Source: Treponema sp. UBA4873 (GTDB lineage: Bacteria > Spirochaetota > Spirochaetia > Treponematales > Treponemataceae). From it: DNA of 52,377 nucleotides. Position 1 is the first letter of the stretch, and each line of letters opens with the position of its first letter. The notes beneath the pieces were generated by a model. The model saw only the letters and a program-made list of their open reading frames with translations. It ran no database searches and was not told the DNA's origin. The DNA lies in NCBI GenBank assembly GCA_002399405.1, contig DHDP01000008.1:1-52377 (forward strand). Direction: 5' to 3'. Made by a program: the position numbers and the translations under genes. Positions 1 through 7,947 of the stretch are shown in pieces.

Positions 1-536
1 TCCTGTACCTGTGCCGGATCGTCAGTACCGAGCACTTCTTTTGCGAAAGAGCGGCGGTAGATGAATCCGCCCGGACATGCCTGCCAGGAGACGCCCTTCA
101 GCACTTTTTCGGAATCGGTCATGATATCCTTTGTGTATTTGTACTGATTCGCAAGGTCAGCGTCCGTAAGGCCGATGTCCTTTTTTACGTCGAGCGTATA
201 CGGCGTGTCGACATACTTAAGCGCGTAGTCGGCTTCGACGAGGAAAAGGTCGATTTTGTCGTCCGCGGAAGCATTTTCCTGCTGAAGAAGGGCTTCGTCG
301 AGTTTATTCTGATACGCGTTGCCCTGATTCGGTGTGATAATCCAGTTAACCTTCACATCTGCGGGAACTTTGCCCGACGCTTCAAAAAAATCCTTGAAGC
401 GGCTCTGAAACTCTTCGTTCCAGCAGTAGATGTTGAATACTTTGCCCTGTGCCTTTTCTGATGCTTTGCCCGAGCAGCCGGTTAAAATGCATGCCGATGC
501 AGCAAGAACTGCAAGAGCCGTCAACATTTTTTTCAT
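1..536 (-). CDS. ABC-type solute-binding lipoprotein (5' part only)
   Basis: The gene starts at 536 and runs off the window, so only about the first 178 residues are visible. They begin with a lipoprotein signal (MKKMLTALAVLAAS, lipobox LTGC with the cysteine near residue 21). Then comes FNIYCWNEEFQSRF and a mature region typical of extracellular family-1 sugar-binding proteins (KVNWIITPNQGNAYQNKLDE). It should sit on the outer face of the inner membrane and deliver a carbohydrate or other small solute to a permease encoded beyond the window. A good SD (AGGAGGT) lies just upstream of the ATG. A consensus promoter and a 36-bp palindrome upstream indicate tight repression. The family is confident; the substrate is unknown. 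Confidence 0.8.
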   Translation of the reverse strand, partial: MKKMLTALAVLAASACILTGCSGKASEKAQGKVFNIYCWNEEFQSRFKDFFEASGKVPADVKVNWIITPNQGNAYQNKLDEALLQQENASADDKIDLFLVEADYALKYVDTPYTLDVKKDIGLTDADLANQYKYTKDIMTDSEKVLKGVSWQACPGGFIYRRSFAKEVLGTDDPAQVQ

Positions 537-586
537 ACAATATACCTCCTGTCTGGTTCTGTATGAATGAACCATAGTCGACAATG

Positions 587-622
587 TTATAATATAACTA
601 CAACGTTGTAGTTATATTATAA
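587..622. promoter_or_regulatory. Perfect 36-bp palindromic operator
   Basis: Every base from 587 to 622 pairs with its mirror position; the core is ACTACAACGTTGTAGT, flanked by TATAAT on both strands. The CG centre is typical of LacI-family operators. The site covers the -10 and the start point of the minus-strand lipoprotein promoter, where a bound repressor would block transcription. The regulator is not identified. Confidence 0.65.
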
Positions 623-643
623 ATCAATCATCCGATTTGTCAA
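616..643 (-). promoter_or_regulatory. Sigma-70 promoter of the solute-binding lipoprotein gene
   Basis: Read on the minus strand there is TTGACA at 643-638, a 16-nt spacer and TATAAT at 621-616, so both boxes match consensus. The predicted start point falls inside the palindrome at 587-622. This is a strong promoter that would need a repressor. Confidence 0.75.
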
Positions 644-658
644 GTAAAAAAAATCGGC

Positions 659-687
659 TTGTTATTCCGTCTCCTTGCAGATATACT
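659..687 (+). promoter_or_regulatory. Promoter of a predicted leaderless rsmI mRNA
   Basis: TTGTTA at 659-664, a 17-nt spacer and TATACT at 682-687 are followed after only six bases by the GTG at 694. The start point would fall on the start codon itself, and no SD is present. Confidence 0.6.
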
Positions 688-693
688 ATTGAT

Positions 694-1401
694 GTGGCAG
701 CATTATATATTGTAGGAACGCCGATAGGAAATCTTGGAGATATTACTTTCCGCGCGCTTGAAACATTTAAAAACGCAGATATAATAGCTTGTGAAGACAC
801 CCGGCACACACTGGAGCTGCTGACACATTTTGAAATACGGAAGCCGCTTATTTCCTGCAGAGCGCAGAATGAGGAAAAAGCTGCGGAGAAAATCATCGCC
901 CTGCTGGAAAAAGATCAGAATGTTGCGTATGCGAGCGACGCCGGAACTCCCGGCATAAGCGATCCGGGGGCGGTGCTTGCGGAGCTTGTGCGGAAGGCGG
1001 GATATTCCGTTGTTCCCGTTCCGGGTCCTTCTGCGTTTGCGGCGCTCGTGAGCGTTGCCGGTTCGGGCGGAAAAACGCTCATTTTCGAGGGATTTTTGTC
1101 GCCTTCACCCGGAAAACGGCGGCGCAGGCTTCGCGAACTGCTTGAAACGGGCGATGCCGTCGTTTTGTACGAATCTCCGTTCAGAATCGTAAAGCTCCTG
1201 ACGGATTTGGCCGATATTGCAGGCGACCGGCGCGTGGTTATCGGACGTGAGCTGACGAAACTGCATGAGGAAATACTCGACGCGACGGCCGCGGAGCTCC
1301 GCGATACCTTTGCCTCGAGGGACTCAATAAAAGGTGAATTTGCAGTTTTTGTTTCAGGGACAAAAAAAATTCAACTTTCTGATGAATCTACCGATAATTA
1401 A
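694..1401 (+). CDS. rsmI: 16S rRNA (cytidine-1402-2'-O)-methyltransferase RsmI
   Basis: RsmI uses S-adenosylmethionine to methylate the 2'-hydroxyl of C1402 in the decoding centre of 16S rRNA. The protein opens with AALYIVGTPIGNLGDITFRAL, the family signature, then shows CEDTRHT, SDAGTPGISDPG and VPVPGPSA, the SAM-binding tetrapyrrole-methylase fold. The GTG at 694 is chosen because family members begin just before this motif and a promoter ends six bases upstream. An in-frame TTG at 637 would add 19 unrelated residues and lies upstream of the promoter. At 235 residues it is somewhat shorter than the E. coli enzyme and seems to lack the small C-terminal domain. Confidence 0.92.
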   Translation: MAALYIVGTPIGNLGDITFRALETFKNADIIACEDTRHTLELLTHFEIRKPLISCRAQNEEKAAEKIIALLEKDQNVAYASDAGTPGISDPGAVLAELVRKAGYSVVPVPGPSAFAALVSVAGSGGKTLIFEGFLSPSPGKRRRRLRELLETGDAVVLYESPFRIVKLLTDLADIAGDRRVVIGRELTKLHEEILDATAAELRDTFASRDSIKGEFAVFVSGTKKIQLSDESTDN

Positions 1402-1422
1402 AAGGTAGAGGGGCAGGACGAA

Positions 1423-1710
1423 ATGATGATAGATAAAATCGGAGGAATAAATCCTCTCAACAACGTACAGAACACTCACCGCGTCAATGGTGCTGACAGC
1501 GTAAATGCCGGAGCCGATTCAATCAATGTATCCGATGAAGCAAAAGAGATGGCAACAGTCTACTACATGAAGCAGGTTGCTGCGGAAACGCCTGATGTCC
1601 GTGCGGACCGCGTTGCGGAAATTAAAGAGAAAATAAAAGATCCGTCTTACCTGAACGATGCAGTAATCAATTCTGCGGCAGACCGCATAATGGCCGGCTT
1701 CGGACTGTAG
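1423..1710 (+). CDS. flgM: Anti-sigma-28 factor FlgM
   Basis: A 95-residue protein of the FlgM type. It has a low-complexity N-terminal half (INPLNNVQNTHRVNGADSV) and a C-terminal sigma-binding helix pair (VRADRVAEIKEKIKDPSY, then NSAADRIMAGF). FlgM holds the flagellar sigma factor FliA inactive until the hook is complete. The gene follows rsmI by 21 bp with a purine-rich SD (GAGGGGCAGGA) and is followed by a strong intrinsic terminator, so rsmI and flgM probably share a transcript. It supports a motile, periplasmic-flagellated spirochaete. A second ATG directly after the first (1426) is equally possible. Confidence 0.85.
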   Translation: MMIDKIGGINPLNNVQNTHRVNGADSVNAGADSINVSDEAKEMATVYYMKQVAAETPDVRADRVAEIKEKIKDPSYLNDAVINSAADRIMAGFGL

Positions 1711-1740
1711 TCTGTAACGAAAAAATTACGTAATTAAGTA

Positions 1741-1778
1741 AAAAAAGGACGGAAGGAGTATTCCGTCTTTTTTTTTTG
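1741..1778 (+). terminator. Intrinsic terminator after flgM
   Basis: GACGGAA at 1748-1754 pairs with TTCCGTC at 1761-1767 across a six-base loop. An A-tract on the left and ten T residues on the right extend the stem and provide the release tract. Confidence 0.85.
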
Positions 1779-1811
1779 ATATAACCGGAAGAAAAGAGAC
1801 AGAGAGTAGAA

Positions 1812-2960
1812 ATGGCAGATTTCATTTTTCGTATTTCACCGAATATTGTTTTAGGCCCGTACACTGTAAGCAGGCTCGGCCAGTATGCACGCGAATGGGG
1901 ATCCCGTTATATGGTTGTTCTGGACCCGATTCTCAAGGAAGTAAATCTTGCGGATAAAGTGCTGCAGCCGCTTATTGACCGTAAAGTTGATTTTTTTGTT
2001 TTCAACGAATTCAGCGAGGGTGCCGACACTAAGACTATAGACCGTGCGCTTACGCTTGCCCGCGACGGACACATTCACGGAATCATCGCGGCAGGCGGGT
2101 CCAAAGCTCTGCACGTCGGCTGCGCTGTTGCGTCGCTGTACAACGAGAATCACGATTTGTACGACTTCGTCGACGGTGCCGTCCCGACGACGGGGGCAAT
2201 CCCGCTGATTTGTGTGCCGACGACGATGCGGGAGCCGTTCATTTATACTTCCGCGACTCCCGTGATCGATTCCCGCTGCCATCAGGCAAAGATGCTCAAG
2301 GGGCAGAACGGATTATGCCGTCTTGCGCTTATCGACCCGAACATGACGCTTACGCTCACGGAAAATCAGAATACGGCGATGTCGCTGGAGACGCTCTGCC
2401 TTGCGTTCGAATCGTACGTGTCGCAGAAGGCGACGTTCTTCAGCGACATGCTCATCGAGAAATCCGCGGAGCTTATGGGATACGCGCTTGACGGCGCTCC
2501 GTCGCTCGAGATTACGACGCCTGCGGAAATCCTCAAGTCGCAGTCGGGCTGCATGGCTTCACTCGGCGCTGCGTCGAGCTCGCCCGGCGTGGGCACGCTG
2601 CTCTCGTTATGCATAAACGCGCGGTTCAAGATTTCGCGGTCGCTTATCACTTCGATTCTGTTTCCGTATATTATAGAAGACACGGGGAAGTTCAAAATCG
2701 ACCGCGTTGAAAAACTGGCGCACAGCATGCACGCCGTGCCGGCCGACGTCAAAGGCGCGGAAGCCGTTACCGGTTTCGCGGAGAACATACGACAGCGTCT
2801 GGCGAAAACGAATCTGCCCGCGCGCCTTAAGGACTTGTCCGTTTCCATCGAGCAGCTGGCGCTTGCGGTTGAGGATGCCGGGCAGCTTGAAATCATGACG
2901 ACGCTTCCGCGCAGCATGACGACGGACGACCTGTTCGACCTTTTAAAACTGGCATATTAA
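1812..2960 (+). CDS. Iron-containing alcohol dehydrogenase-like protein lacking the metal ligands
   Basis: The 382-residue protein follows the fold of group III (iron-containing) alcohol and glycerol dehydrogenases: a Rossmann-like N-terminal half with IIAAGGSKALHVG and the VPTT segment near 136, then an all-helical half. The four metal ligands of the family appear to be missing. The DALxHAIE motif reads ETLCLAFE (E193, L197), and the two later histidines align with S265 and R276. The nucleotide-loop Asp of GGGSxxD is His. It is therefore probably not a classical Fe or Zn dehydrogenase. It may be a pseudoenzyme or bind ligand without metal. An intact frame and normal codon use argue against a decaying pseudogene. 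It is followed after 14 bp by the SpoU gene, so the two look co-transcribed. Confidence 0.7.
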   Translation: MADFIFRISPNIVLGPYTVSRLGQYAREWGSRYMVVLDPILKEVNLADKVLQPLIDRKVDFFVFNEFSEGADTKTIDRALTLARDGHIHGIIAAGGSKALHVGCAVASLYNENHDLYDFVDGAVPTTGAIPLICVPTTMREPFIYTSATPVIDSRCHQAKMLKGQNGLCRLALIDPNMTLTLTENQNTAMSLETLCLAFESYVSQKATFFSDMLIEKSAELMGYALDGAPSLEITTPAEILKSQSGCMASLGAASSSPGVGTLLSLCINARFKISRSLITSILFPYIIEDTGKFKIDRVEKLAHSMHAVPADVKGAEAVTGFAENIRQRLAKTNLPARLKDLSVSIEQLALAVEDAGQLEIMTTLPRSMTTDDLFDLLKLAY

Positions 2961-2974
2961 GGCATAGTAATCAG

Positions 2975-3817
2975 ATGATAGATCCCGGAAAACTCTTTCA
3001 GCTTCAGGGCGGGCAGAAACGGCGCAAGCTTGCGCTTACGTTCGGCGTGCTTGAGCGCGATATTGCAGGCATTGCGGAAAAGGACTGCACGTACGATTTC
3101 CCGTCGATGACGCGTGCGGAATACACCGGAAAACTTGCGGAACTTGTCCTTGCAGATCCGGCCCTGCCGCCCGATGCGGCGGACGAACTCCGCGCGCTCG
3201 TGCAGGCGGAACCGTTCGACGAGCTCCGCGTCTGCAACTGCGCACGCAATCATCTGCTTGCCATTATCGGGACGTTTCCTGCCGAATGGGATCTTGTCAT
3301 CGCGCCGCACGCGTCGCCCATTGATGAAAACGGAATTGTACGCAGCCGGGAGTTTTATACCGGCATGTGCGTGTACGCGGAGGATATCCGCTCGCCGTTC
3401 AATATAGGTTCAATATTCAGAACAGCAGAAGCGATGGGCGCCGAAAAAGTATATTTGTCGCCGTTCTGCGTCGACCCCGGACAGACGCGCGCCGTGCGCA
3501 GCAGCATGGGCTGTATTGAGACGATGGGGTTTGAACGGAAAAAACTGGACGAGCTGCCTGCCGATACGCCCGTTTTTGCGCTTGAGACGGGCGGTACGCC
3601 GCTCGAAGAATTCGAATTTCCGGAAAAGGGAATCTGCATAATCGGCTCGGAGGAACTCGGCGTGAGTCCTCAGGCGCTTTCGCGCGCGTCGTACGGCCGC
3701 GTGACAATCCCTATGAAAGGGCTGAAAGCCTCGCTCAACGTGGGAGTCGCGTTCGGCATTCTTATGCAGAAGTGGGTTGAATCAGTCCGGAAATCAGCAC
3801 CCCTGAAGCACGAATAA
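2975..3817 (+). CDS. TrmH/SpoU-family RNA 2'-O-methyltransferase
   Basis: The C-terminal half carries the three SpoU motifs in order: SPFNIGSIFRTAEAMG near residue 140, IIGSEELGVSP near 228, and VTIPMKGLKASLNVGVAFGI near 249. These build the trefoil knot that binds SAM. The enzyme should methylate a ribose 2'-OH in tRNA or rRNA; the target cannot be read from sequence. The N-terminal 125 residues are unusual for the family and may be a substrate-recognition domain. The gene sits 14 bp behind the Fe-ADH-like gene. Confidence 0.85.
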   Translation: MIDPGKLFQLQGGQKRRKLALTFGVLERDIAGIAEKDCTYDFPSMTRAEYTGKLAELVLADPALPPDAADELRALVQAEPFDELRVCNCARNHLLAIIGTFPAEWDLVIAPHASPIDENGIVRSREFYTGMCVYAEDIRSPFNIGSIFRTAEAMGAEKVYLSPFCVDPGQTRAVRSSMGCIETMGFERKKLDELPADTPVFALETGGTPLEEFEFPEKGICIIGSEELGVSPQALSRASYGRVTIPMKGLKASLNVGVAFGILMQKWVESVRKSAPLKHE

Positions 3818-3822
3818 CCGGA

Positions 3823-3848
3823 ACGTCTGCAGAAATCAGACGTGGTTT
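3823..3848. terminator. Weak hairpin between convergent genes
   Basis: ACGTCTG at 3823-3829 pairs with CAGACGT at 3837-3843, followed by GGTTTT. The stem lies between the converging SpoU and HDOD genes and could end plus-strand transcription. The T-tract is short. Confidence 0.4.
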
Positions 3849-3878
3849 TAAGCCGGACTGATTTCGCCGGCGGTTCAA

Positions 3879-5375
3879 TCAGCGGGTGTTTTCCCTGTCG
3901 AATGCATTTTTCAGCCTGTCGGAAATTTTCTTAAACTGTTCTTCGGTGGAAATTTTGAACATTCTGAGCACTTCCGGATCAATCTGATAAAAATCAACTT
4001 CTCCCTGCTGATAATGAACCATAAGATCAGACAGGTAGACGAGCGACGTGAGCCGCCGTGCTTCCTTCGGGGAATTCTCAGGTTCGTGATGATGGCGGAT
4101 GACGCATGTGATTACCTCGGGGAAATTCCATCTTTCCGCAATTCTGGCGCCTATTTCTCCGTGGTTTACGCCCGAGATGAGCTTTTCGAATATATCCTGC
4201 GATACGCCTTTAGTCCTGCATATCTGCATGACTTTGGCAAGCAGATCGGGATGAGCCGTTTCGAATATGATTTTGCCCATGTCGTGGAGCAGACCGCAGA
4301 TGTATGCGTCGTCGATAACGGAGCGCTCCGAAGTGCAGAAATTGCGCGCCATGTTGTATGAATAGAACGCAACGCGGTACGAATGTGTCCACAGTTCTTC
4401 CCTGCTGCCGGAAACGTTCGTAAATGCCTGTACGGAACCGATGCTGTACAGCAGATTTTTTATGCCGCGCAGGCCGACAAGTTTAACTGCGTCGGCGATG
4501 CTTGCACACGGATTTGCAAGCGCGAAAGCCGCCGAGTTGACGAGCTTGAGCAGCTCGGCTGTAAGCGTAACGTCGTTGCTTATCTGCATGGCGATGTCCG
4601 ACATTTTTGAATCGGGGTCGCTGAGCAGACGGCTGAGATGTACAATATTCTCCGGAAACTGCGGCAGGTCGTCGATCGTCCTGACGAATTCCGCCGAGAC
4701 AATGTTCATTTCTTTCTGCATCTCTTCGCTGAGCGGGAGGATAATGCGCGTGATTGTCTCTCCGTTTTCGCAGAGTGTCTGGAAATTTTCCTCGGTAAGA
4801 CCGATTTTTTCAAGCATGAGAATCATAATGACGAGGCCGAGACCAGCGCCCTCTGTGTCGTCGAGAATCTGCGTGAGCGCTTCCTCCACCGATGTATACT
4901 GCTGCGCGCGTGCGAGTTTGTCGTGTATCCGTTTGTATTCAAAAACAGTGAGCGCGGAATTATTGCGTACTTCGATTTTGATTTTGTTGTTCCGCATCTG
5001 CAGCAGAAGTTTTACGTACAATCCCTCTTTTTTCTGAAGCTGCAGGTAGTAATTTATGTTATTGAGCATGTCCTCTTTGAAGGTTTTCATGCCGAGGTTG
5101 TAGTCGTTTTCGTTTGTGATGTCGAGCTCTTTATCCCTAAAATAAACGCGTTTCGTATTGGCCTTTTTTGCGTTCGTAATAAGCTCATTGAGACAATAAT
5201 TGAGATACTGAATCATCTGCTGCTGGTTAAGTTCCGTAAGAAAGGCCGTGAGGACATCGTTCATGTAGATTTCCATCTCATGAGGCAGCGTGTATGTGGT
5301 GATCGACAACGGTATTCCCGTGCGGACCGCCATTCGTATTTTGTCCAAATCAACAGACATTTTTTGTGCAGTCAT
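3879..5375 (-). CDS. Fusion of histidine-kinase-like ATPase and HDOD/HD domains
   Basis: This 498-residue soluble protein joins two signalling modules. Residues about 55-215 look like a GHKL ATPase domain: an N box (NELITNAKKAN, 63-73) and a G box (DDTEGAGLGL, 172-181), but no phosphoacceptor His region. Residues about 230-440 form an HDOD domain (LPQFPENIVHLSRLLSD, NDVTLTAELLKLVNSAAF), with an HD-type GLLHDMGK near 365 and RHHHEP near 430. HDOD proteins act in bacterial signal transduction. No receiver or membrane segment is seen, so the input is unknown. The ATG is preceded by GGAAAAAG. Confidence 0.8.
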   Translation of the reverse strand: MTAQKMSVDLDKIRMAVRTGIPLSITTYTLPHEMEIYMNDVLTAFLTELNQQQMIQYLNYCLNELITNAKKANTKRVYFRDKELDITNENDYNLGMKTFKEDMLNNINYYLQLQKKEGLYVKLLLQMRNNKIKIEVRNNSALTVFEYKRIHDKLARAQQYTSVEEALTQILDDTEGAGLGLVIMILMLEKIGLTEENFQTLCENGETITRIILPLSEEMQKEMNIVSAEFVRTIDDLPQFPENIVHLSRLLSDPDSKMSDIAMQISNDVTLTAELLKLVNSAAFALANPCASIADAVKLVGLRGIKNLLYSIGSVQAFTNVSGSREELWTHSYRVAFYSYNMARNFCTSERSVIDDAYICGLLHDMGKIIFETAHPDLLAKVMQICRTKGVSQDIFEKLISGVNHGEIGARIAERWNFPEVITCVIRHHHEPENSPKEARRLTSLVYLSDLMVHYQQGEVDFYQIDPEVLRMFKISTEEQFKKISDRLKNAFDRENTR

Positions 5376-5514
5376 ACTTTTTCCAACGTTTTATTCATCT
5401 GCGAAAAACCAGCGATCCTGCCGCGTGCGGCCGGACAGTTGATCTACTCTGTACATATATCAGTATTGTAGTAATATAACATAATTGTTTAAGAAAAGGA
5501 AGGGACTACAATCG

Positions 5515-5543
5515 TTGATGATTTATTTTTTTTCATGTACTAT
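5515..5543 (+). promoter_or_regulatory. Promoter of a predicted leaderless mRNA
   Basis: TTGATG at 5515-5520, a 17-nt spacer and TACTAT at 5538-5543 end five bases before the ATG at 5549. No SD is present. Confidence 0.55.
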
Positions 5544-5548
5544 AAGGC

Positions 5549-6592
5549 ATGACGTATTCTGTTTTAGGCGAACTGCTTATAGTGTTTCTGCTCGTTGTTA
5601 ACAGCAGCAGGATTTTTTTCCTGAAATATGAGCGCGTAGATACACTTGCTGTTCTTGCCCCGCTTGCGGTGATAATTGCACTGCTGCAGACAGCCGCGTG
5701 GAATGCTGATTTTATCTCGATTCTTATCCTTGCAGTTTCGATTCTTGCGTTTTTTACGAATTTACACAGCCTTGCGCGTTCCGCGTCCGGGTTGTATGTA
5801 GACCACTACAGCCCGGTGTTCATATTTTTTTCGGTTGTTGTACTTATCTGTTCGCTTCTGACGGGCGTCGTAATCGTTAAATTTGCGCCCGTCAATATGA
5901 ATGCCTCCGGTTCGGGCGTTACCGAGACGAAAATCAGGCTTACCGGTTCATTCGGAGGGGGATTTTCCGCTGCGGGGTATACAGACAGAACCGATGCGCA
6001 GCTTTATGTATACAGACCGGCCGATACGAAATCGGCGGAACAGGCAGGCGACGCCGTCGTGATCGTCGGCAGCGACAAGCGCGGTGATGCGGCGGCTTAT
6101 CGTCCGTACATGATTCTGCTTGCGGAGAAGGGATATACCGTCGTTACGTGCGACTTCAGCGCGGAAGACGGCGGATGGTTCAATACGATTGCCGACTGGC
6201 GCATTGTACGGCGGTTCGCAATGCTTGTCTCGTATTTGAACGACAAAGAACAGTTCGTACGGCAGAAGGATTTTTATACGTTCGGCATGATACGCGAATA
6301 TAACGCGATGATTGATATTGCGGACGCAGAATTCGACGGCGGGAAGTTCTTTATCGTAAGCGACGGTATGGCTGATACGGCCGCCGTCGACGTGATGAAA
6401 CAGTCCGGCGGCAGAGTGCGGGGCGTGTTTGCGCTCGACAGCATTCCCGAATACAAAACTCCGGGATTCGGCTTCGTCGAGCAGACTGATCCGCTTGTCG
6501 CATCTTATTTCGGACTGTCCCGCGATAAGACGCTGTTTATTCCGCGCTATGCGGTGTTAAAATCAATCGATGCTTTTACTGCAGGGAAATAA
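5549..6592 (+). CDS. Membrane protein with alpha/beta-hydrolase-like cytosolic or periplasmic domain, unknown function
   Basis: I do not recognise a named family. The first 115 residues hold about four hydrophobic segments (near 1-20, 33-52, 54-72 and 88-113). A soluble domain of about 230 residues follows. It reads like part of an alpha/beta-hydrolase fold: AVVIVGSDKRGDAAAYRPYMILLAEKG, then VVTCDFSAEDG, a strand-plus-turn VSDGMADTAAV where a nucleophile elbow would be, and VFALDSIPEY. A clear GxSxG is missing (the turn is SDGMA), so hydrolase activity is doubtful. It precedes the Nif3-like gene by only four bases, so the two are likely co-transcribed from the promoter at 5515. Confidence 0.5.
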   Translation: MTYSVLGELLIVFLLVVNSSRIFFLKYERVDTLAVLAPLAVIIALLQTAAWNADFISILILAVSILAFFTNLHSLARSASGLYVDHYSPVFIFFSVVVLICSLLTGVVIVKFAPVNMNASGSGVTETKIRLTGSFGGGFSAAGYTDRTDAQLYVYRPADTKSAEQAGDAVVIVGSDKRGDAAAYRPYMILLAEKGYTVVTCDFSAEDGGWFNTIADWRIVRRFAMLVSYLNDKEQFVRQKDFYTFGMIREYNAMIDIADAEFDGGKFFIVSDGMADTAAVDVMKQSGGRVRGVFALDSIPEYKTPGFGFVEQTDPLVASYFGLSRDKTLFIPRYAVLKSIDAFTAGK

Positions 6593-6596
6593 GCCG

Positions 6597-7364
6597 ATGA
6601 CACTTTCGGAACTTGATTCGTATTTCAATTCGTTTCTCCACCGCGAGAATTTTCCGGGCGATCCGTCGCGCAACGGCATCCAGATTCAGAACAGCGCTCC
6701 CGATGAAAAACAGATAACGAAGGTTGCCTTTGCGGTCGACGCGTGTACTGCTGCTGCGGAAGCGGCCGCCGCCCATGGGGCCCAGGTTCTGTTCGTTCAT
6801 CACGGGCTTTTCTGGGGAGACTGCAGCGTGATTACCGGTGTCCACTACAAACGGATTGCCGCTTTTCTGAAGAACGACGTTGCGCTGTGCGCGTATCACA
6901 TTCCGCTCGACGCTAATGAAAAAGTCGGAAACAACGCGGGCCTTGCAGAACGCTTGGGACTCAGAAAAGTCGAACCGTTCGGGGAATGGCGCGGAATGAA
7001 CATCGGCGTGAAAGGCGTTCTTTCCCGTCCGGAAACACTGGAAGAGCTTGCCGGACGCGTCATGCTGCCGGACGAAAAGCCGCTTGCCGTTCTCGGCTTC
7101 GGCGTGAAGGAAATACGCACCGTCGGCATTATTTCGGGCGGCGCCGGCGAGGATGTGGTGCAGGCTGCCGCTGCGGGGCTCGACGCATTCATAACGGGTG
7201 CGTTTGAACACGAGCAGTATCACTACGCGGAAGAGGCTGGCATAAACGTACTGGCCGGCGGCCACTATCAGACGGAGACGGTCGGCGTCAACCTCGTGCG
7301 TGCGAAACTGGAAAAGGAAAAACACATCGCGACAGTATTCATCGACATTCCGACCGGTCTTTAA
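6597..7364 (+). CDS. Nif3-like dinuclear metal centre protein
   Basis: Matches the Nif3/YbgI family of hexameric dinuclear-metal proteins. N-terminal signals are LDSYFNSFLHRENFPGDPSRNGIQI and the metal-binding VLFVHHGLFWG. C-terminal signals are VGIISGGAGEDVVQAAAAGLDAFITGAFEHEQYHYAEE and AGGHYQTETVGV. The family lacks an agreed function; GTP cyclohydrolase-like and metal-trafficking roles have been suggested. The ATG at 6597 is preferred to an upstream in-frame start at 6570, because homologues begin with this MTLSELDSYF-type segment and GGGA lies upstream. This is the short form without the inserted PII-like domain. Confidence 0.88.
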   Translation: MTLSELDSYFNSFLHRENFPGDPSRNGIQIQNSAPDEKQITKVAFAVDACTAAAEAAAAHGAQVLFVHHGLFWGDCSVITGVHYKRIAAFLKNDVALCAYHIPLDANEKVGNNAGLAERLGLRKVEPFGEWRGMNIGVKGVLSRPETLEELAGRVMLPDEKPLAVLGFGVKEIRTVGIISGGAGEDVVQAAAAGLDAFITGAFEHEQYHYAEEAGINVLAGGHYQTETVGVNLVRAKLEKEKHIATVFIDIPTGL

Positions 7365-7388
7365 AAGTATCCGCTTTATCAGTATACT
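7360..7388 (+). promoter_or_regulatory. Promoter of a predicted leaderless lspA mRNA
   Basis: TTTAAA at 7360-7365, a 17-nt spacer and TATACT at 7383-7388 are followed after seven bases by the ATG at 7396. There is no SD. The -35 box is only a 4/6 match. Confidence 0.5.
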
Positions 7389-7395
7389 TTTATTC

Positions 7396-7947
7396 ATGGA
7401 AACCGATAAAAATAGTGCGCCCAAATTATGGCCGCTTCTGCTTACCGTACTGATTATACTTGCCGATCAGGCAACAAAATTCATCATCGTAAAAACGATT
7501 CCGCCGTTCACAATCGGGAAGTCGTTTCTGGGCGGACTGCTGCGCATTGTCCACGTGTCGAATACCGGCGTTGCGTTCAGCGTGGGAGACAGCCTTCCCG
7601 ATACAATCAGACATTTTCTTTTTGCCGTAATCCCGCTTATCGTCATTATACTTGTGCTCGTCGTTTATTTCAGAAACGATAGTTTTACGCACCTCCAGCG
7701 GTGGGCAATCTGCGGAATTGTCGGCGGCGGGCTCGGAAATCTCATAGACCGTTTCGCGCGTGCCGAGGGCGTCGTTGATTTTATCGACGTAAAATTCTTC
7801 GGCATTCTGGGATTCGACAGATGGCCGACGTTCAACGTGGCCGATTCGTCGATCGTTGTGTGCGGAATTATCCTTATTATTTCGTTTATTGTGTCGGTTG
7901 CGGAGGAAGAAAAAACGAAGAAGGAGGAAAACAATGGAAGAAAATGA
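7396..7947 (+). CDS. lspA: Lipoprotein signal peptidase (signal peptidase II)
   Basis: LspA cleaves the signal peptide of diacylglyceryl-modified prolipoproteins in the inner membrane, an activity a lipoprotein-rich treponeme needs. The 183-residue protein has four hydrophobic segments (about 11-30, 71-92, 102-117 and 151-170). Conserved boxes are IILADQATK (D24), SNTGVAF, GGGLGNLIDR, VVDFID and FNVADSSI. The catalytic pair is D131 and D150, spaced 19 residues apart as in the E. coli enzyme. The ATG at 7396 is chosen over upstream in-frame codons because it sits just after a good -10 box and homologues start here. A small membrane protein gene overlaps its 3' end. Confidence 0.95.
   Translation: METDKNSAPKLWPLLLTVLIILADQATKFIIVKTIPPFTIGKSFLGGLLRIVHVSNTGVAFSVGDSLPDTIRHFLFAVIPLIVIILVLVVYFRNDSFTHLQRWAICGIVGGGLGNLIDRFARAEGVVDFIDVKFFGILGFDRWPTFNVADSSIVVCGIILIISFIVSVAEEEKTKKEENNGRK

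Noticed and set aside
637..693. Longer RsmI reading frame starting at TTG 637
   Set aside because: It adds residues absent from the family, and the promoter TTGTTA-17-TATACT lies inside it; the GTG at 694 fits better.
2210..2917. Several long frames on both strands inside the Fe-ADH-like gene
   Set aside because: They are shadows of the GC-rich real frame: arginine- and serine-rich, without SD or family resemblance.
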